From NCBI GenBank assembly GCA_000827495.1, contig KN817542.1, positions 46,178 to 110,177 of the forward strand: a DNA stretch of 64,000 nt, read 5' to 3'. The notes below the pieces were generated by a model. It did not search any database and was not told where the DNA came from. It was given only the letters and a program-made list of their open reading frames with translations. The DNA is from Hypholoma sublateritium FD-334 SS-4. Taxonomy: Eukaryota > Basidiomycota > Agaricomycetes > Agaricales > Strophariaceae. Below are positions 22,601-33,213 of the stretch, piece by piece. Within the stretch, counting starts at the first letter, position 1. The number at the start of each line of letters is the position of its first letter. The translations under genes and the position numbers were made by a program.

Positions 22601-23263
22601 TAGCTGATGTATCATATACATTATGTAGTGCAGAGAGCTCGCCACAAGATCCTTGGAATCTACTAATAGTAGGACTCGGATGGGCTTAGCTTGACGCGGC
22701 CCCGGTGAAAGTAAATTGATTGCCCCAGCCACGGGCGCCTAGCTGATTTATGTAATGGACTCAAAGATTTATAGTCTGGCCTTGTCCCTGGTTTTTTCTG
22801 ACAACCAACGCATCTCACAATTCTACGCACCTATATATATATTAGGTCAGCGAACTTCTTGATACTTCTCCGTGAACACTGCGAACGATATCACTCAGCC
22901 TCAGCCCCATCACAGGGAGTGTGAGATAATCCACTGTAACTCCCCGTCCATCCAGACAAGGCAACTAAGTGGTAGTACCCGCGAATTATCTCCAAATAGA
23001 TTTGTCCATGGGAAGTATGAGTTCACACTTGCCTTTGATTTGAAGATAGTTTTCCCATCGAGAATGACAGATTTTCGAAGGGTCCTATCAACGCCATCCT
23101 ATGTGAATTATATGCTGCACACGTGTTCCGCATCTTATAACACCTAGCAGGGGTGGACACTTGACAGACACGCTGAGCTACTTCATAAAGATGCAGAGCA
23201 TCCATAATGTGATCCCTTTCTGCCCCCATCAAATCTACCGCACAAACTTCAATTCACGGTGAT
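22601..23263. other. intergenic, divergent promoters
   Basis: About 660 bp between the minus-strand F-box unit and the plus-strand membrane protein. A TATA-like ATATATATATTAGG is at 22831-22844. No supported gene. Confidence 0.4.
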
Positions 23264-24593
23264 ATGTTGAAGCTGACCTTTGGAGTAAATATTGCACTCG
23301 ATGGTGCGTACATAATCCCTCGATGGTCGTCTTGAGCATTTAACCCTTGATCGCAAAGTTATTGTAACATTTCTGCATGCCACAGCTATCGCGCTCACAG
23401 TGATGAGGCTGAAGTATCGCAAACGAACGAATCGCCTTTGGTGGGACGATTTCACTGTTTTCCTGGCAGTGGTGCTCGATTGCGGCTATGTGATTACTTT
23501 ATGGTTCCCCTACACCACGTCTGGTTTGTGGAATAGGATTTATGCAGATAAATCAAGTCAACTAAATGCACTGCAGGTTCTATACTACATTCAGGAACAG
23601 CTTTAATTGCAAGGTACTGGCTTACATTGATGCTTTTCTTCGTCGTAATATGGTGAGCAATTGTCTTGCTGATAACGATAAAGATGCTTCATGGCGGCTC
23701 AATGACTAATAGGTTAACTCGCATCAGTATCGCTCTGGCCATCGCCAGAGTGTTTTCCACATGGGAGCCCTTCCGGAAATTTGCAATAGGGCTCACCCTT
23801 CTATTTGTCACTTTCTTCGTCGTCATCTCAGGCTACTTCGTAAAATTGTGCAGCAAAAAGAATGCTATACAAGTCTTCAGTTCCGGACAGTCTTCTAGCT
23901 GGAATGCTCAATGTGGATGGACTGACGAGTTGAAGATCACCATCAGCGTAGGTCAGTCGCGGATTAGCGCCGTGGCAAAATATACTTACTAATTATCATT
24001 CCTCGCAAAGCAAATCTTGTGTCTGATTTGCTTTTGGTAGCGACTCCTCTCTACAAGCTATGGAGAGTCAATCTCCCTAAGAGGCAGCGCCGGCTGATCC
24101 TAGGCGGCTTCACTGCGAGTATAATGACCACTATCCCAACCATAGGTTGTGTGGTTTTCCAATTTGCACCTGCGAGCTGGGAGCCTGCCAGACAAGATAT
24201 TCGCGTCAAGCTCAGCTTCTTCGAGGTATGGACATGCCCAACTTGCCACTGTCAAGTTTGCTAAATTGAACATCGCAGTCAGGAAATTCGATCTTGGCCT
24301 GCAATTTGCTTGTCGTCATCACGTATCTTGACAGCGTCCGCAGACGCGCTCAAGGCCTTAGCCTGGATGAGCCGACCCCGCGTGAAACGTATGAAACTCG
24401 CGGCACGCTCCCTTCCCCTCATTCAAATGAAGCACCCCCAAGTGATGTGGTTAGCACACTAGTGCTCACAGAGATTTCAGGTTACTCTCTCCATACCCCC
24501 AATACTCACAGCCTCGATCCTTCCATTGGGGGACCAATGCCCTTATCGTCACAAGAGTGTCATCCTGGACCTGATATACTGAAGAGCGAGTAG
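23264..24593 (+). CDS. seven-transmembrane protein of the fungal rhodopsin-like/integral membrane family
   Basis: Six exons, 23264-23303, 23359-23523, 23577-23652, 23713-23951, 24011-24225 and 24279-24593, all in phase, give 349 residues. After the first membrane helix the motif RLWWDDFTVFLAV appears; WWDD at the start of helix 2 is the signature of the fungal-specific rhodopsin-like membrane family (the Pth11-related and basidiomycete rhodopsin-domain proteins). Further helices: RYWLTLMLFFVVIW, FRKFAIGLTLLFVTFFVVISG, ITISVANLVSDLLLVATPLY, GGFTASIMTTIPTIGCVVF and SILACNLLVVITYL, seven in all. The C-tail (about 90 residues) is hydrophilic, Ser/Pro-rich and probably cytoplasmic. No retinal-binding Lys is apparent in the last helix. 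Role unknown; a sensory or receptor-like function is only inferred. Confidence 0.75.
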
Positions 24594-24995
24594 CTATCCA
24601 ATCAGGGGAGCTCGGCGGCCTAGCTTCTCAAGAAGAAAGACGACGTATGAAGTTCCAGACAACTCGGTAACAAAATTCCATGGCCGGCCAATACATGTCG
24701 TGTCGATCTTGGGCACGTAACACCCCATTGGTTCGTATTCTGGATTGATATGGACGCACGCTGAAGCCATTAGCTGCTGAGCAGTTGTAATAAACCCAAA
24801 GTAAACAAAACACATTCGGGCTTGCGGTGGGGGATGTTGCATCACGCATTGGTAAAGATTTCGGGTGGATGGCACGGTAATTCCTTCGGGCCATAGCCAG
24901 CATTTTGCCATTGCAACGTCACAAAGATAGGTGTATCCACCCCACAGTGTATATGGCAGAGTTACCAATGGCAAAAGAGTCGCCAATGAACAGCC

Positions 24996-26925
24996 TCATG
25001 TTTTGTTCAGGTCTTCCAGGGCCTTTCCAATAGCCAACACCATATCGTCTGTCCCCCATTGGCCGACAATACTGATTCCAATTGGCCACGAGTGGCTGCT
25101 GCCGCCACCAACATTTCCTAGGGGTCCGGGTATAGGGACAGAGAGGGCTGGCAACCCGGCAAGGGATGCAGGGACCGTCAAAACGTCCTGGACATACGAA
25201 TTCAGGTTGGATCGGCTCTCCGTTAGCAGAGGCGCCGTGCGTATCGCAGATGGGTGAAGCAGGACGTCGATGGTGGGAGAAATTTCGTTAGGGTGGCAGG
25301 GTGAGTCAGAAAAGTAGTTAGGGATCCGGAATATGCGGTTGAAATCGTCTTTAATCACTTGTCGAATCCTTTGAGCCTGCAGGAAGTAATTGTCGAAGGC
25401 GCTGGAGGAATAGGAGATCAGCCGACGATGTGGTAGACCACAAAAAGTGGACTGACTCCGCGGACAGTGCGTATGTACCGAGAAGAATACGTTTTTGCAC
25501 TTCTGGTCCGAAGCCGGTTGCGCGACTTCGGGCATAGATCTGGGCAGTCTTGGTCTTATCAGTGTCCAGTCCCGGCTTCACATACGAACCTGAAGCAAAA
25601 TCAAGTACGAATCTCCGTTTAATCGAGTAGATATACCATACCATATTGAACTCCGTCATATCGAGCTAGATTGCTGCTCGCCTCCGCACTTGCTAGCACG
25701 TAGTATGCACTTAGTGCATAGGATGTACTGGGCAACGAAACGGGTATAATAGTAGCACCGCGTTCCTTGAGTTGAGTAACGACACCACGGACTCTGTCAA
25801 GGATATCCGGCGAAACTTCCTTGGGGAAATACTCCTGTGTATGAGGTATTCATAGAGATTCGTAAGGGCGACAATAAGGATGACATACTTGAGGTATTCC
25901 TATTCTGAGCCCATTCAACGTGGTCCCTTTCGATGACATGACTTTGGAGGCGAAGTTGGATGCAGATAATCGAATTTCTGTCGGTGCCGAGGTGGGATCC
26001 ATGCTGTCGTATTTAGCCACACTGTCTGAAAAAATTGAGCTATATTTCGAATGATAGATGTCATCTCTTACTGAAAACACGCTGCATCGTGTTCAATTCT
26101 GATGCCAAAATACCAACGCAGTCTAGACTGTCGGCGTAAGATACAACACCCCACCTATGACAAGTTCAGAGGGGATAAACGAAGGCAACTATGTAGCCTA
26201 CCTACTGATCAAGCCATACGATGGTTTCAGCCCGAAAACACCACAATATGAGGCCGGTAAGCGGACTGAACCACCTGTATCCGTTCCCAAGGCACTGTAC
26301 GTCGAGTCACAAGCAGATCTTACTGAAATTTGCGACATACGCACGCATTACACATTCCGGCCGCAACCGCAGCTGCGCTTCCGCCTGAGCTACCACCAGC
26401 AGATCTCCCTTCCAGAGTCGAAGATGGATCAAAAGGATTTCTGACCGGCCCGTGAATGGAATTAACGTTGAGAGACCTTATTTTATTGTAAGTTGGTGAG
26501 CTTAAACGCCAGACCCTGTTAATGATCACTCACCCCATGCCGAATTCATCTAAGTTTGTCTTCCCAATAATATCTGCACCTGATTCTTGAAGCAGCCTGA
26601 TAACTGTCGCGTCAAAAGGAGACACAAAATCTGAAAAATATCAGCGCCAAGAAATCGAGATACCGAGGCTGCACTGACCTCGCAGCATATCAGAAGAACA
26701 TGTCGTTGGTAAAGTTGTGGTGGCAATGTTATCTTTGACAGCTATGGTTAAGCCCGATAATGGACCTTTTCTTAAAGATGCTGGTCTGGGTGAAACGTTG
26801 ACAAATGCATTCACGCTAGGGTTTTTCTCCGAAATGATTTCGCGGTGTTCACATCGCGCAGAAACGGATCGAGAACGTAGGGTTTTGGAAAAGCGTCTAG
26901 TCGCACTCGCATTCATAGTCTCCAA
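24996..26925 (-). CDS. HER2: mitochondrial glutamyl-tRNA(Gln) amidotransferase subunit A
   Basis: GatA releases ammonia from glutamine for the GatCAB/GatFAB complex that converts Glu-tRNA(Gln) to Gln-tRNA(Gln) in mitochondria. Nine exons: 26925-26679, 26630-26534, 26476-26345, 26294-26202, 26154-26072, 26025-25889, 25834-25642, 25589-25457 and 25401-24996, giving 506 residues. The amidase triad is visible: Lys in TIAVKDN (about residue 64), the cis-Ser in GGSSGGS (about 145) and the nucleophile Ser in [13 protein letters not shown] (about 168). Other family blocks are [39 protein letters not shown] and [19 protein letters not shown]. The basic N-terminus ([13 protein letters not shown]) suits a mitochondrial presequence. 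It is divergent from MAK11 across 262 bp. Confidence 0.93.
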
Positions 26926-27187
26926 TGATAGTGCAATGAAATAGAATGAAATGCTTAGAGGGAGTAAGGGCGCCCGGTTGGATAATGGTTCTCAGAAATT
27001 CTCGAAATTCTCGAGTCGCGGAGCGTTGGCACGTTCAGGTTGGACGCCATAACATGACCACGCGACGGGCAGCGCGTCCGGTTGTTTGCCATCGGCTCGC
27101 ATAAATAACTACCACCTATATTTTTCCACTTACTTACCGTGTCTGCCAACGTCTTCATATCGTCTCACGGATTCCTTATTTTACAAA
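26926..27187. promoter_or_regulatory. shared intergenic promoter region of GatA and MAK11
   Basis: 262 bp between two divergent start codons, so it must hold both 5' UTRs and core promoters. A nearly perfect inverted repeat, GAATTTCTGAGA/TCTCAGAAATTC-like, built around TTCTCAGAAATTCTCGAAATTCTCGAG, lies at about 26990-27016. No regulatory protein can be named. Confidence 0.4.
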
Positions 27188-28830
27188 ATGGCCAAGACCG
27201 CGCCAGTAAACGCTAAATCCAAGGATCGGCCGACGAAGAAGGCAAGGGTCGAAGCGCCTTCTAACTCAAAAACTCGTGTCAAGCAACCGCGTCCACTGCG
27301 TTTGGCTCCGACGAAGAAAATGCAAGAAACGGCAGAAGCGATTCCCGCCTCTGTGAAAGGAAAGGAGAAAGAAATGAAAAAGGCCCCAAAAATCAAACAG
27401 AAAAAGCTCCAGGAAGTTGTACGGCTTCCTACCTCGTTCAAAATTGTTGCAGGATCCTACGAAAAACTGCTGTATGGTTTGGATGGGACAGTCACCGTCG
27501 AAGATTCGAAACTTGAGTTCCACTTGAAACCAACATTTATCTTCCCTGCACATGTATCGTGCATCAAGGCTGTCGCCGCATCACCGCAAGGAGGCAAATG
27601 GCTTGCGAGTGGAAGCGCCGACGAGATTATCAAAGTTTGGGATCTCAGACGGCGTAAAGAAATTGGTGGCCTCATGCACCATGAGGGTACGCGGCGATAT
27701 CATTGATATGTTTTCTCTAATTAAAAGCCATATTTTAGGATCGATAACGCACCTCATTTTCCCTTCCCGTTCACATCTACTATCTGCTTCCGAAGACGGC
27801 ACACTATGTTTATTCCGTGCTCGAGATTGGGCTGTACTGCGGTCGTTAAAGGGTCACAAAGGCCGAGTCAATGCTATGGCCGTTCATCCTTCCGGCAAGG
27901 TTGCCCTTAGCGTTGGAAAAGATAGAGCGCTGAGGATGTGGGATCTCATGCGAGGCAAAGGTGTCGCCAGTACGAAACTTGGCAAAGGTATGACATTGGT
28001 GCCTTCGTCTCCTCTGGTACGAATTTGCTGATTCCAATTGCAGAGGGAGAAGTCGTCCGGTGGTCAACTGATGGTTCAAAATTCATGGTGCAATCAGGCT
28101 CTGCGATGGATATTTATACAACGGTGTGTTTCCTCCTTCCCTGTCAATTTTGCTACTCGTTGAACTCAAGTAATATAGAATATGGATCTTCTGTATACCA
28201 TTGCACACGTGTCCCGAATACACGATGCCAAGTTTTGTAGTCGAGTAGGGGGCGAAGGAGAGTTCCTGCTGGTAGCAGCAGAAGACCATAAGCTATCGGT
28301 GTACGATGTCCCTAAAGAAAATGGCACCCCAAAAATTATCGCAGAGATGATAGGTCACACAAATCGGTTGGTTGTATTCATTTCGAGTCTGCCAAGTGGA
28401 GCCTCATCATCTATATAGCGTCAAGGCTGTACAAACTTTAGAAATTGCACTACCCGAGGCCTCAGGGAGGACCTCGACAACGGTCGTGTGCACAGCTTCC
28501 TCTGATGGATTCATCAATGTCTACGACCTAGCGTCAGTTCCGCAAGTCACAGACGAGCCTTCAGAAGCGACGAAAATTGAACCAGTTATCACTTACGACT
28601 CTAAAGGGACCCGATTGACATGTGTAACGCTAGCTGATGGCAACGTCGAAATTACAACTTCTGCCGGGGATGCCAAACGTAAACGAGATGAAGACGAGTC
28701 TGAGACTGACGGTGAAGATAGCGCCGAGGACGATGAAGATCTGGAAGAGGGAGAAGGCGAAGGCGAAGAGGAGGACGAAGAAGAAGAAGGGGACGAAGAA
28801 GAGGACGAGAACGAAGGGGAAAGTAGTTAA
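27188..28830 (+). CDS. MAK11: WD40 ribosome-biogenesis factor Mak11 (PAK1IP1 homologue)
   Basis: Mak11/PAK1IP1 is a nucleolar WD40 protein needed for 60S subunit assembly; human PAK1IP1 also binds PAK1. Five exons, 27188-27686, 27739-27987, 28044-28123, 28179-28366 and 28419-28830, encode 475 residues. After a basic Lys-rich leader (about 80 residues) come the repeats: IVAGSYEKLLYGLDG, WLASGSADEIIKVWDL, MHHEGSITHLIF, LLSASEDGTLCLFR, LKGHKGRVNAMAVHPSGKVA, LSVGKDRALRMWDL and TASSDGFINVYDL. The HHEG and HPSGK-ALSVG-D--LR-W phrases are specific for this family. The C-terminus is a highly acidic Glu/Asp tail of about 50 residues, common in nucleolar proteins. Convergent with the GPATCH1 gene, 127 bp apart. 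Confidence 0.93.
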
Positions 28831-28957
28831 GCATCCAGTGATGATTATTCATGGAGCCCATACATTTTCTTTTCACTGAATAAGAGGCCATGCGAACCCG
28901 TAAAAGTGCCAAAAAAATCAAAGCGAGTGTTTACTCAAATACTGGAGCACAAATAAT

Positions 28958-31910
28958 CTACATAAAGTCGACCGCCCTCTTTCGTCCTTTCTGTCTTGAC
29001 TGCAAGTCAGGATCGGGAGGAGGCTCGACAGAGGCAGACATAGATGGTGGGATAGGATCAGCCTTTGAAGCAGATTCTTTCGCGGCCCACATTGCATGGT
29101 CGTCACCTCCATTGGTTTCATTTTCGACATTGCGCTTTTTCTTCGCAGGCCGATCTTTAGGCTGCTTCGGTTCAACGGCATCCCCTTCTTCGTCCATCTC
29201 GAAGGATACTAGTACCGACTTCTTCTCTTTCTTCTTCTTGTCCTTCTTGTCCTTTTTCTCTTTAGATTTCTCTCCGCTTTTCTTGGATTTTCCTTCGCGC
29301 GGAACAAAGGTGGGCTTGAGTGTGCTCATGTCAATAGGAGTATCGTTGAGAATGTCTGCAGCCGATGTAAAGCCTATTTTCTCAGTTGCGGGTACCGGAG
29401 GGTCAGGGACATCTTCCTCGACAGGGTCTTCGTCGTCGGACTCTTCGTCATCGCTGGCAAAGATCGCCTTGAAGATGTCCATAGATGGCCGTTCGTACGA
29501 CAATGTATCCTGGCCCTGTGTTTCGTCTTCGCCGAGGCCGATATTCGCCAAATCGCGCGGCCCGTCTATCCTCTGCACAGGCGTTGTGACGTCTTTACCG
29601 GCCGAAGGGATAGGCACGCCTTGTTCGGGGTGGGTGAACGATGGCGTGGTCTTACTAGGGCCCGCAACGGGCTCCTCCACGACGTCAGACTCCGGTTCTT
29701 TCACACCGAAGCGCTTGCAGAGCAGTTTAGAAGGCCGCCAGACAATCTTCTCGCGCGTCAGCGGACCATACATGCCCATTTTCGCGGCATGCGCCTTGGG
29801 GCTAATCCTATCCTCTTCCTCCTTGCGTTGCTGAGCCTCTTTCGCCTCGATTTCGGCAATGCTAGGGGTATGGAGCCCTTCGATGATTTTCGGCCCATGA
29901 TCAATCACCGCTGCACTGGTGAACCGGCCGGCCATGGCGCCTGACATCGGTTTGAACAGTGACGCAGCCTTCGCATAATCTTCGAGCTCCTTTTGGAACT
30001 CGTCCACATTTTGATGAGGGAGGCGAGTCAAAGGAGGCGCGGACCCGTCCTGATTCGCCTGAGATTGGAGATATGTAGTGTATCGCACCTGCTTGCTTGG
30101 ATCGCGGGTGAAAGGCTGGAAACCACGTAGGGCAGCTTGTGCGACATGTGGCTCGACTTTCGCCAACGAGACTGGTGGCGGAGGGGGGGCAGGCGCAGCG
30201 GACCTTGCATCAGTACCCGTATCGGTACTTAAACTTTTCAAGCCAGATGCGATTCGCTTGATTCGTTCTCTATCCTTCTCGGACATGTAGTCAAAGACAG
30301 AGCGTGGCACCGCCTGGAGCGGTGTCTCTCCTAATAACACTCCACGCTGAACGGGCGCACATTGAGAATTATTCAGTTTTTATGATGGTTACTCACTTGG
30401 TCCGCTGATATTGCCGACCGCTTCCACTGTGCATCGCGAACAGGCGCTGGAGGTGGTACATTTTCGTTATTGGTCTCCCATACTCGCCCTGGGTCCGGTT
30501 TCCAGTTAGCAGGAATGTCAGGGAGTGGAAACCTGAGTGCGAGTGAGCGTGCTTTCCTGTTTTGAATTGGCCGACTTACCAGCGATCTTCTGCTACAGGT
30601 TGATCTGATAGTACGAAACCAGAGAGAACAACGCGCCCATCTCTGAAATATGCTGATGCAGATGATCTCTTATAGATGTTAATAAAAGTGTCCGTTTGAC
30701 AAGAATAGAGCCACATACAGACACTGTAGGTTTGGAACGCTCCGCGCGTCCCCCGACAACAACCACATCATCATCATCCCCGTTTATGTGGTCATATGCC
30801 AGGCGTTGGCGTGAGTTTCGTTGATCGTGATCATAAACGTCCAAATCGTCCTCGTCGGCATCATTGAGAGCCCCGAGACCAAAACCACCTGAGAGCGTGT
30901 CAAATCTTCAGATGCTCTCAGACACATAAGCTTGATGCTTACCTGCGAGTTTGGGGCCTTTACTTCCCGCTCCAACATTTTTTCCCAGGCTTTCATTGAG
31001 GCCCAAGCCAGGGACATATCCTAACCCATGCGAGTTGTCTTTTCTACTGACTGCTAACACTGGGGTATCTCGCCGGGCATATGTGTGCTTGTCAGCTTCT
31101 TCATCGTCGTCCGGAATGTCAAGTGTACTTCCGGAAAACTTGGTTCCGGTGGTTGCATCATATGCGAGTTTGTCTTGGATCTTGCGCTCCTTGAGAGATA
31201 TCCTTGTACCGATTCCCTGGCCCAGCCGCCAGCCCATTCTCTTGAGTATTCGAGCTCCCACACTATCCTTTGGCGTCGGAAGTAACGAAGTTTCAAGTGC
31301 TCGTGTAATGGGGCTAATACAAGTTTATTACTGGCTCTGCTGATACGAATACAGTTTTGACTCACTCTTTTGCCGAATCATCGTCAGCCGTTTTTCCAAG
31401 AAGTTCAGCTTGCGTGCCACCGAGAAAGTCCATTTCTTCTGTGGTATCTACAATCGTGCGACTGTCCTTGAGATCCTGGATATCCTCTTCGTCCATGAAA
31501 TCCTCTGGGCGCATAGCCTGTTTCTTTGCTCGCTCATTACGAGATGAGGTGAAGGTAGCAGGTGCCCATCCTGGGACATTTTAGCATTTGTTCAATGAAT
31601 GACAGCGACGGACACACCTTCTTTAGACCCGACTGTGTTGAAATATCCGGCTGAGAATCCACCGGTGAATGCACCGTGAAGGCGCCTCCTTCCCTTTTCA
31701 TCGCGTACGTCTTGCTTCCATAGCGGGACGAACTCTCCCGTATCTTTTGACTTCTCGAGTGGTGGTAGAGGTGTTCCAATCTGCTCAACATGAAGTCAGA
31801 TGTAGAAAAAGAACAATAAATTAATTTACAAGGCAAAAGTTCTCGCTGGCCTTGCGACTTGAAGTATCCACACCCAATTCCCCGAGTTTGCGTTTAAGAC
31901 GTGTGGTCAT
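28958..31910 (-). CDS. GPATCH1: G-patch domain protein, GPATCH1/TGH homologue
   Basis: Eight exons: 31910-31830, 31780-31618, 31570-31366, 31313-30943, 30888-30719, 30668-30580, 30532-30397 and 30346-28958, giving 867 residues. The N-terminus carries the conserved family block (formerly DUF1604): [39 protein letters not shown] and [11 protein letters not shown]. The G-patch follows near residue 165 ([19 protein letters not shown]), then [10 protein letters not shown] and FGLGALN. Also diagnostic is [20 protein letters not shown] plus [18 protein letters not shown]. The C-terminal half has [18 protein letters not shown] and charged Lys/Glu/Asp runs. Family role: spliceosome-associated nuclear protein, with G-patches activating DEAH helicases; in plants TOUGH acts in RNA processing. 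Confidence 0.9.
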
Positions 31911-33213
31911 TTCGGCGTGAATAAGTTATCTCCTAGGTAATACAAATCATAAGGTCGAATTTGTCGCAAATCGAGGTATAGCAACAGCTAGCGTGCAGTC
32001 TTTCAAAACTGAACCTGGATCGTCGTCGACGGTCGTTGAGCAATGAGCAAGCAATGAGCCAACAATGAGCACAAGTTAAGGTTTGAGCGAATCAGAACCG
32101 TGAACGACACCCATGTGATCTCGATTCTCGGTGTGCACATGCACGGCGCCGAACACCGGCAGGGACCGGGGTACGATATGGCTCTCCCCGTCACGGTCCT
32201 CCATCATCGCTCGTACACCACAGAAGCTGCGCTTCGACCTACTCTGGAGTCTGCACGGAACTCTTATTTCGCCGCATTAGGGAATCAAAATTGCTACTTC
32301 TTCATTGGTACCTTGACGCGGAGACACTTTCCAACAGGCCGACAGAAAAGTACCGCCACTTGGTCTGCTTCCAGTATTGCCTACTATTCTCTCTTTGTCT
32401 GTCAATTATTCGGTGGCAAATTCCTTGTGAACCATTTCGCGTCCGCGTACATGGGTGGATACTGGTACATATTATCCTTGACCGCATTTCTGTTGGAACA
32501 CCGAGATACGCGAGGCTGGCCGAGGAAGGTCGTCTGCGGGATTTACAAGGTTATCAGTATCTGCTGTCTGCAGTGCTATTCCCACAAATGTCAACTTCTG
32601 TAATGGCGCGAATTTGCAAAAGGACCCTAAACTCCCCCGGTCTCTGGCAGCGTTCAGTATGGGTTTCATCAGGACTTACTACTGGCATGGAACAGCGAGC
32701 TGTGCGCTCTGCACGGTGCACAGCATTCGAAAAGTTCTTCAGCGCTTCTTGGGACTTCTTTCGCATCCAGCTTCGCCTGCCGTCGTTGTTGTCGGAGTTC
32801 CTTGACAGGTATCGACTAAACTGCCCCTTACTCGTAAAACAAAAGCCGGAGGCTCCCCCGGCCATCCTGTTCTAGGCCAGCAATTACACTCGGAATCCAT
32901 GCACATTCTAGGTCTAAAATTACTTATCGGACTGGCTCATTCAGTCGGGATTGGCACGATATGCAAGGATATGCACCGCCTAGCAGTGCAACTCCAAAAG
33001 CGTGACTCTGCTTCAATACTTATCTAGAGGCAGGGCCAGATCTATGTAACGATGAGTACACATGTGAGTTGTCTAATTTTAGCGTGAAATGATATCCGAA
33101 TCCACACTAACCCCTCTTGCACATGTAAGAGATAGGCATCCTACTTATGGGCGGAGTTCCCAGACTTCTTTCTTCCCGCCCTTCGTCGTCTTCACCTTCC
33201 GTTGAAATTGAAA
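31911..33213. other. 1.3-kb stretch with overlapping open frames, no gene assigned
   Basis: Two overlapping + frames (32100-32603, 32291-32875, the latter 194 codons) and minus frames (32865-32554) are longer than expected, but none shows a domain, signal or convincing splice pattern. A 585-nt frame without introns would be unusual beside the intron-rich genes here. I see no tRNA or repeat. The right-hand end is the permease promoter. Confidence 0.35.

Noticed and set aside
24594..24986. 130-codon minus frame between the 7-TM gene and GatA, with a hydrophobic start
   Set aside because: No family, no splice pattern, and it overlaps the 3' ends of two well-supported genes; considered chance.
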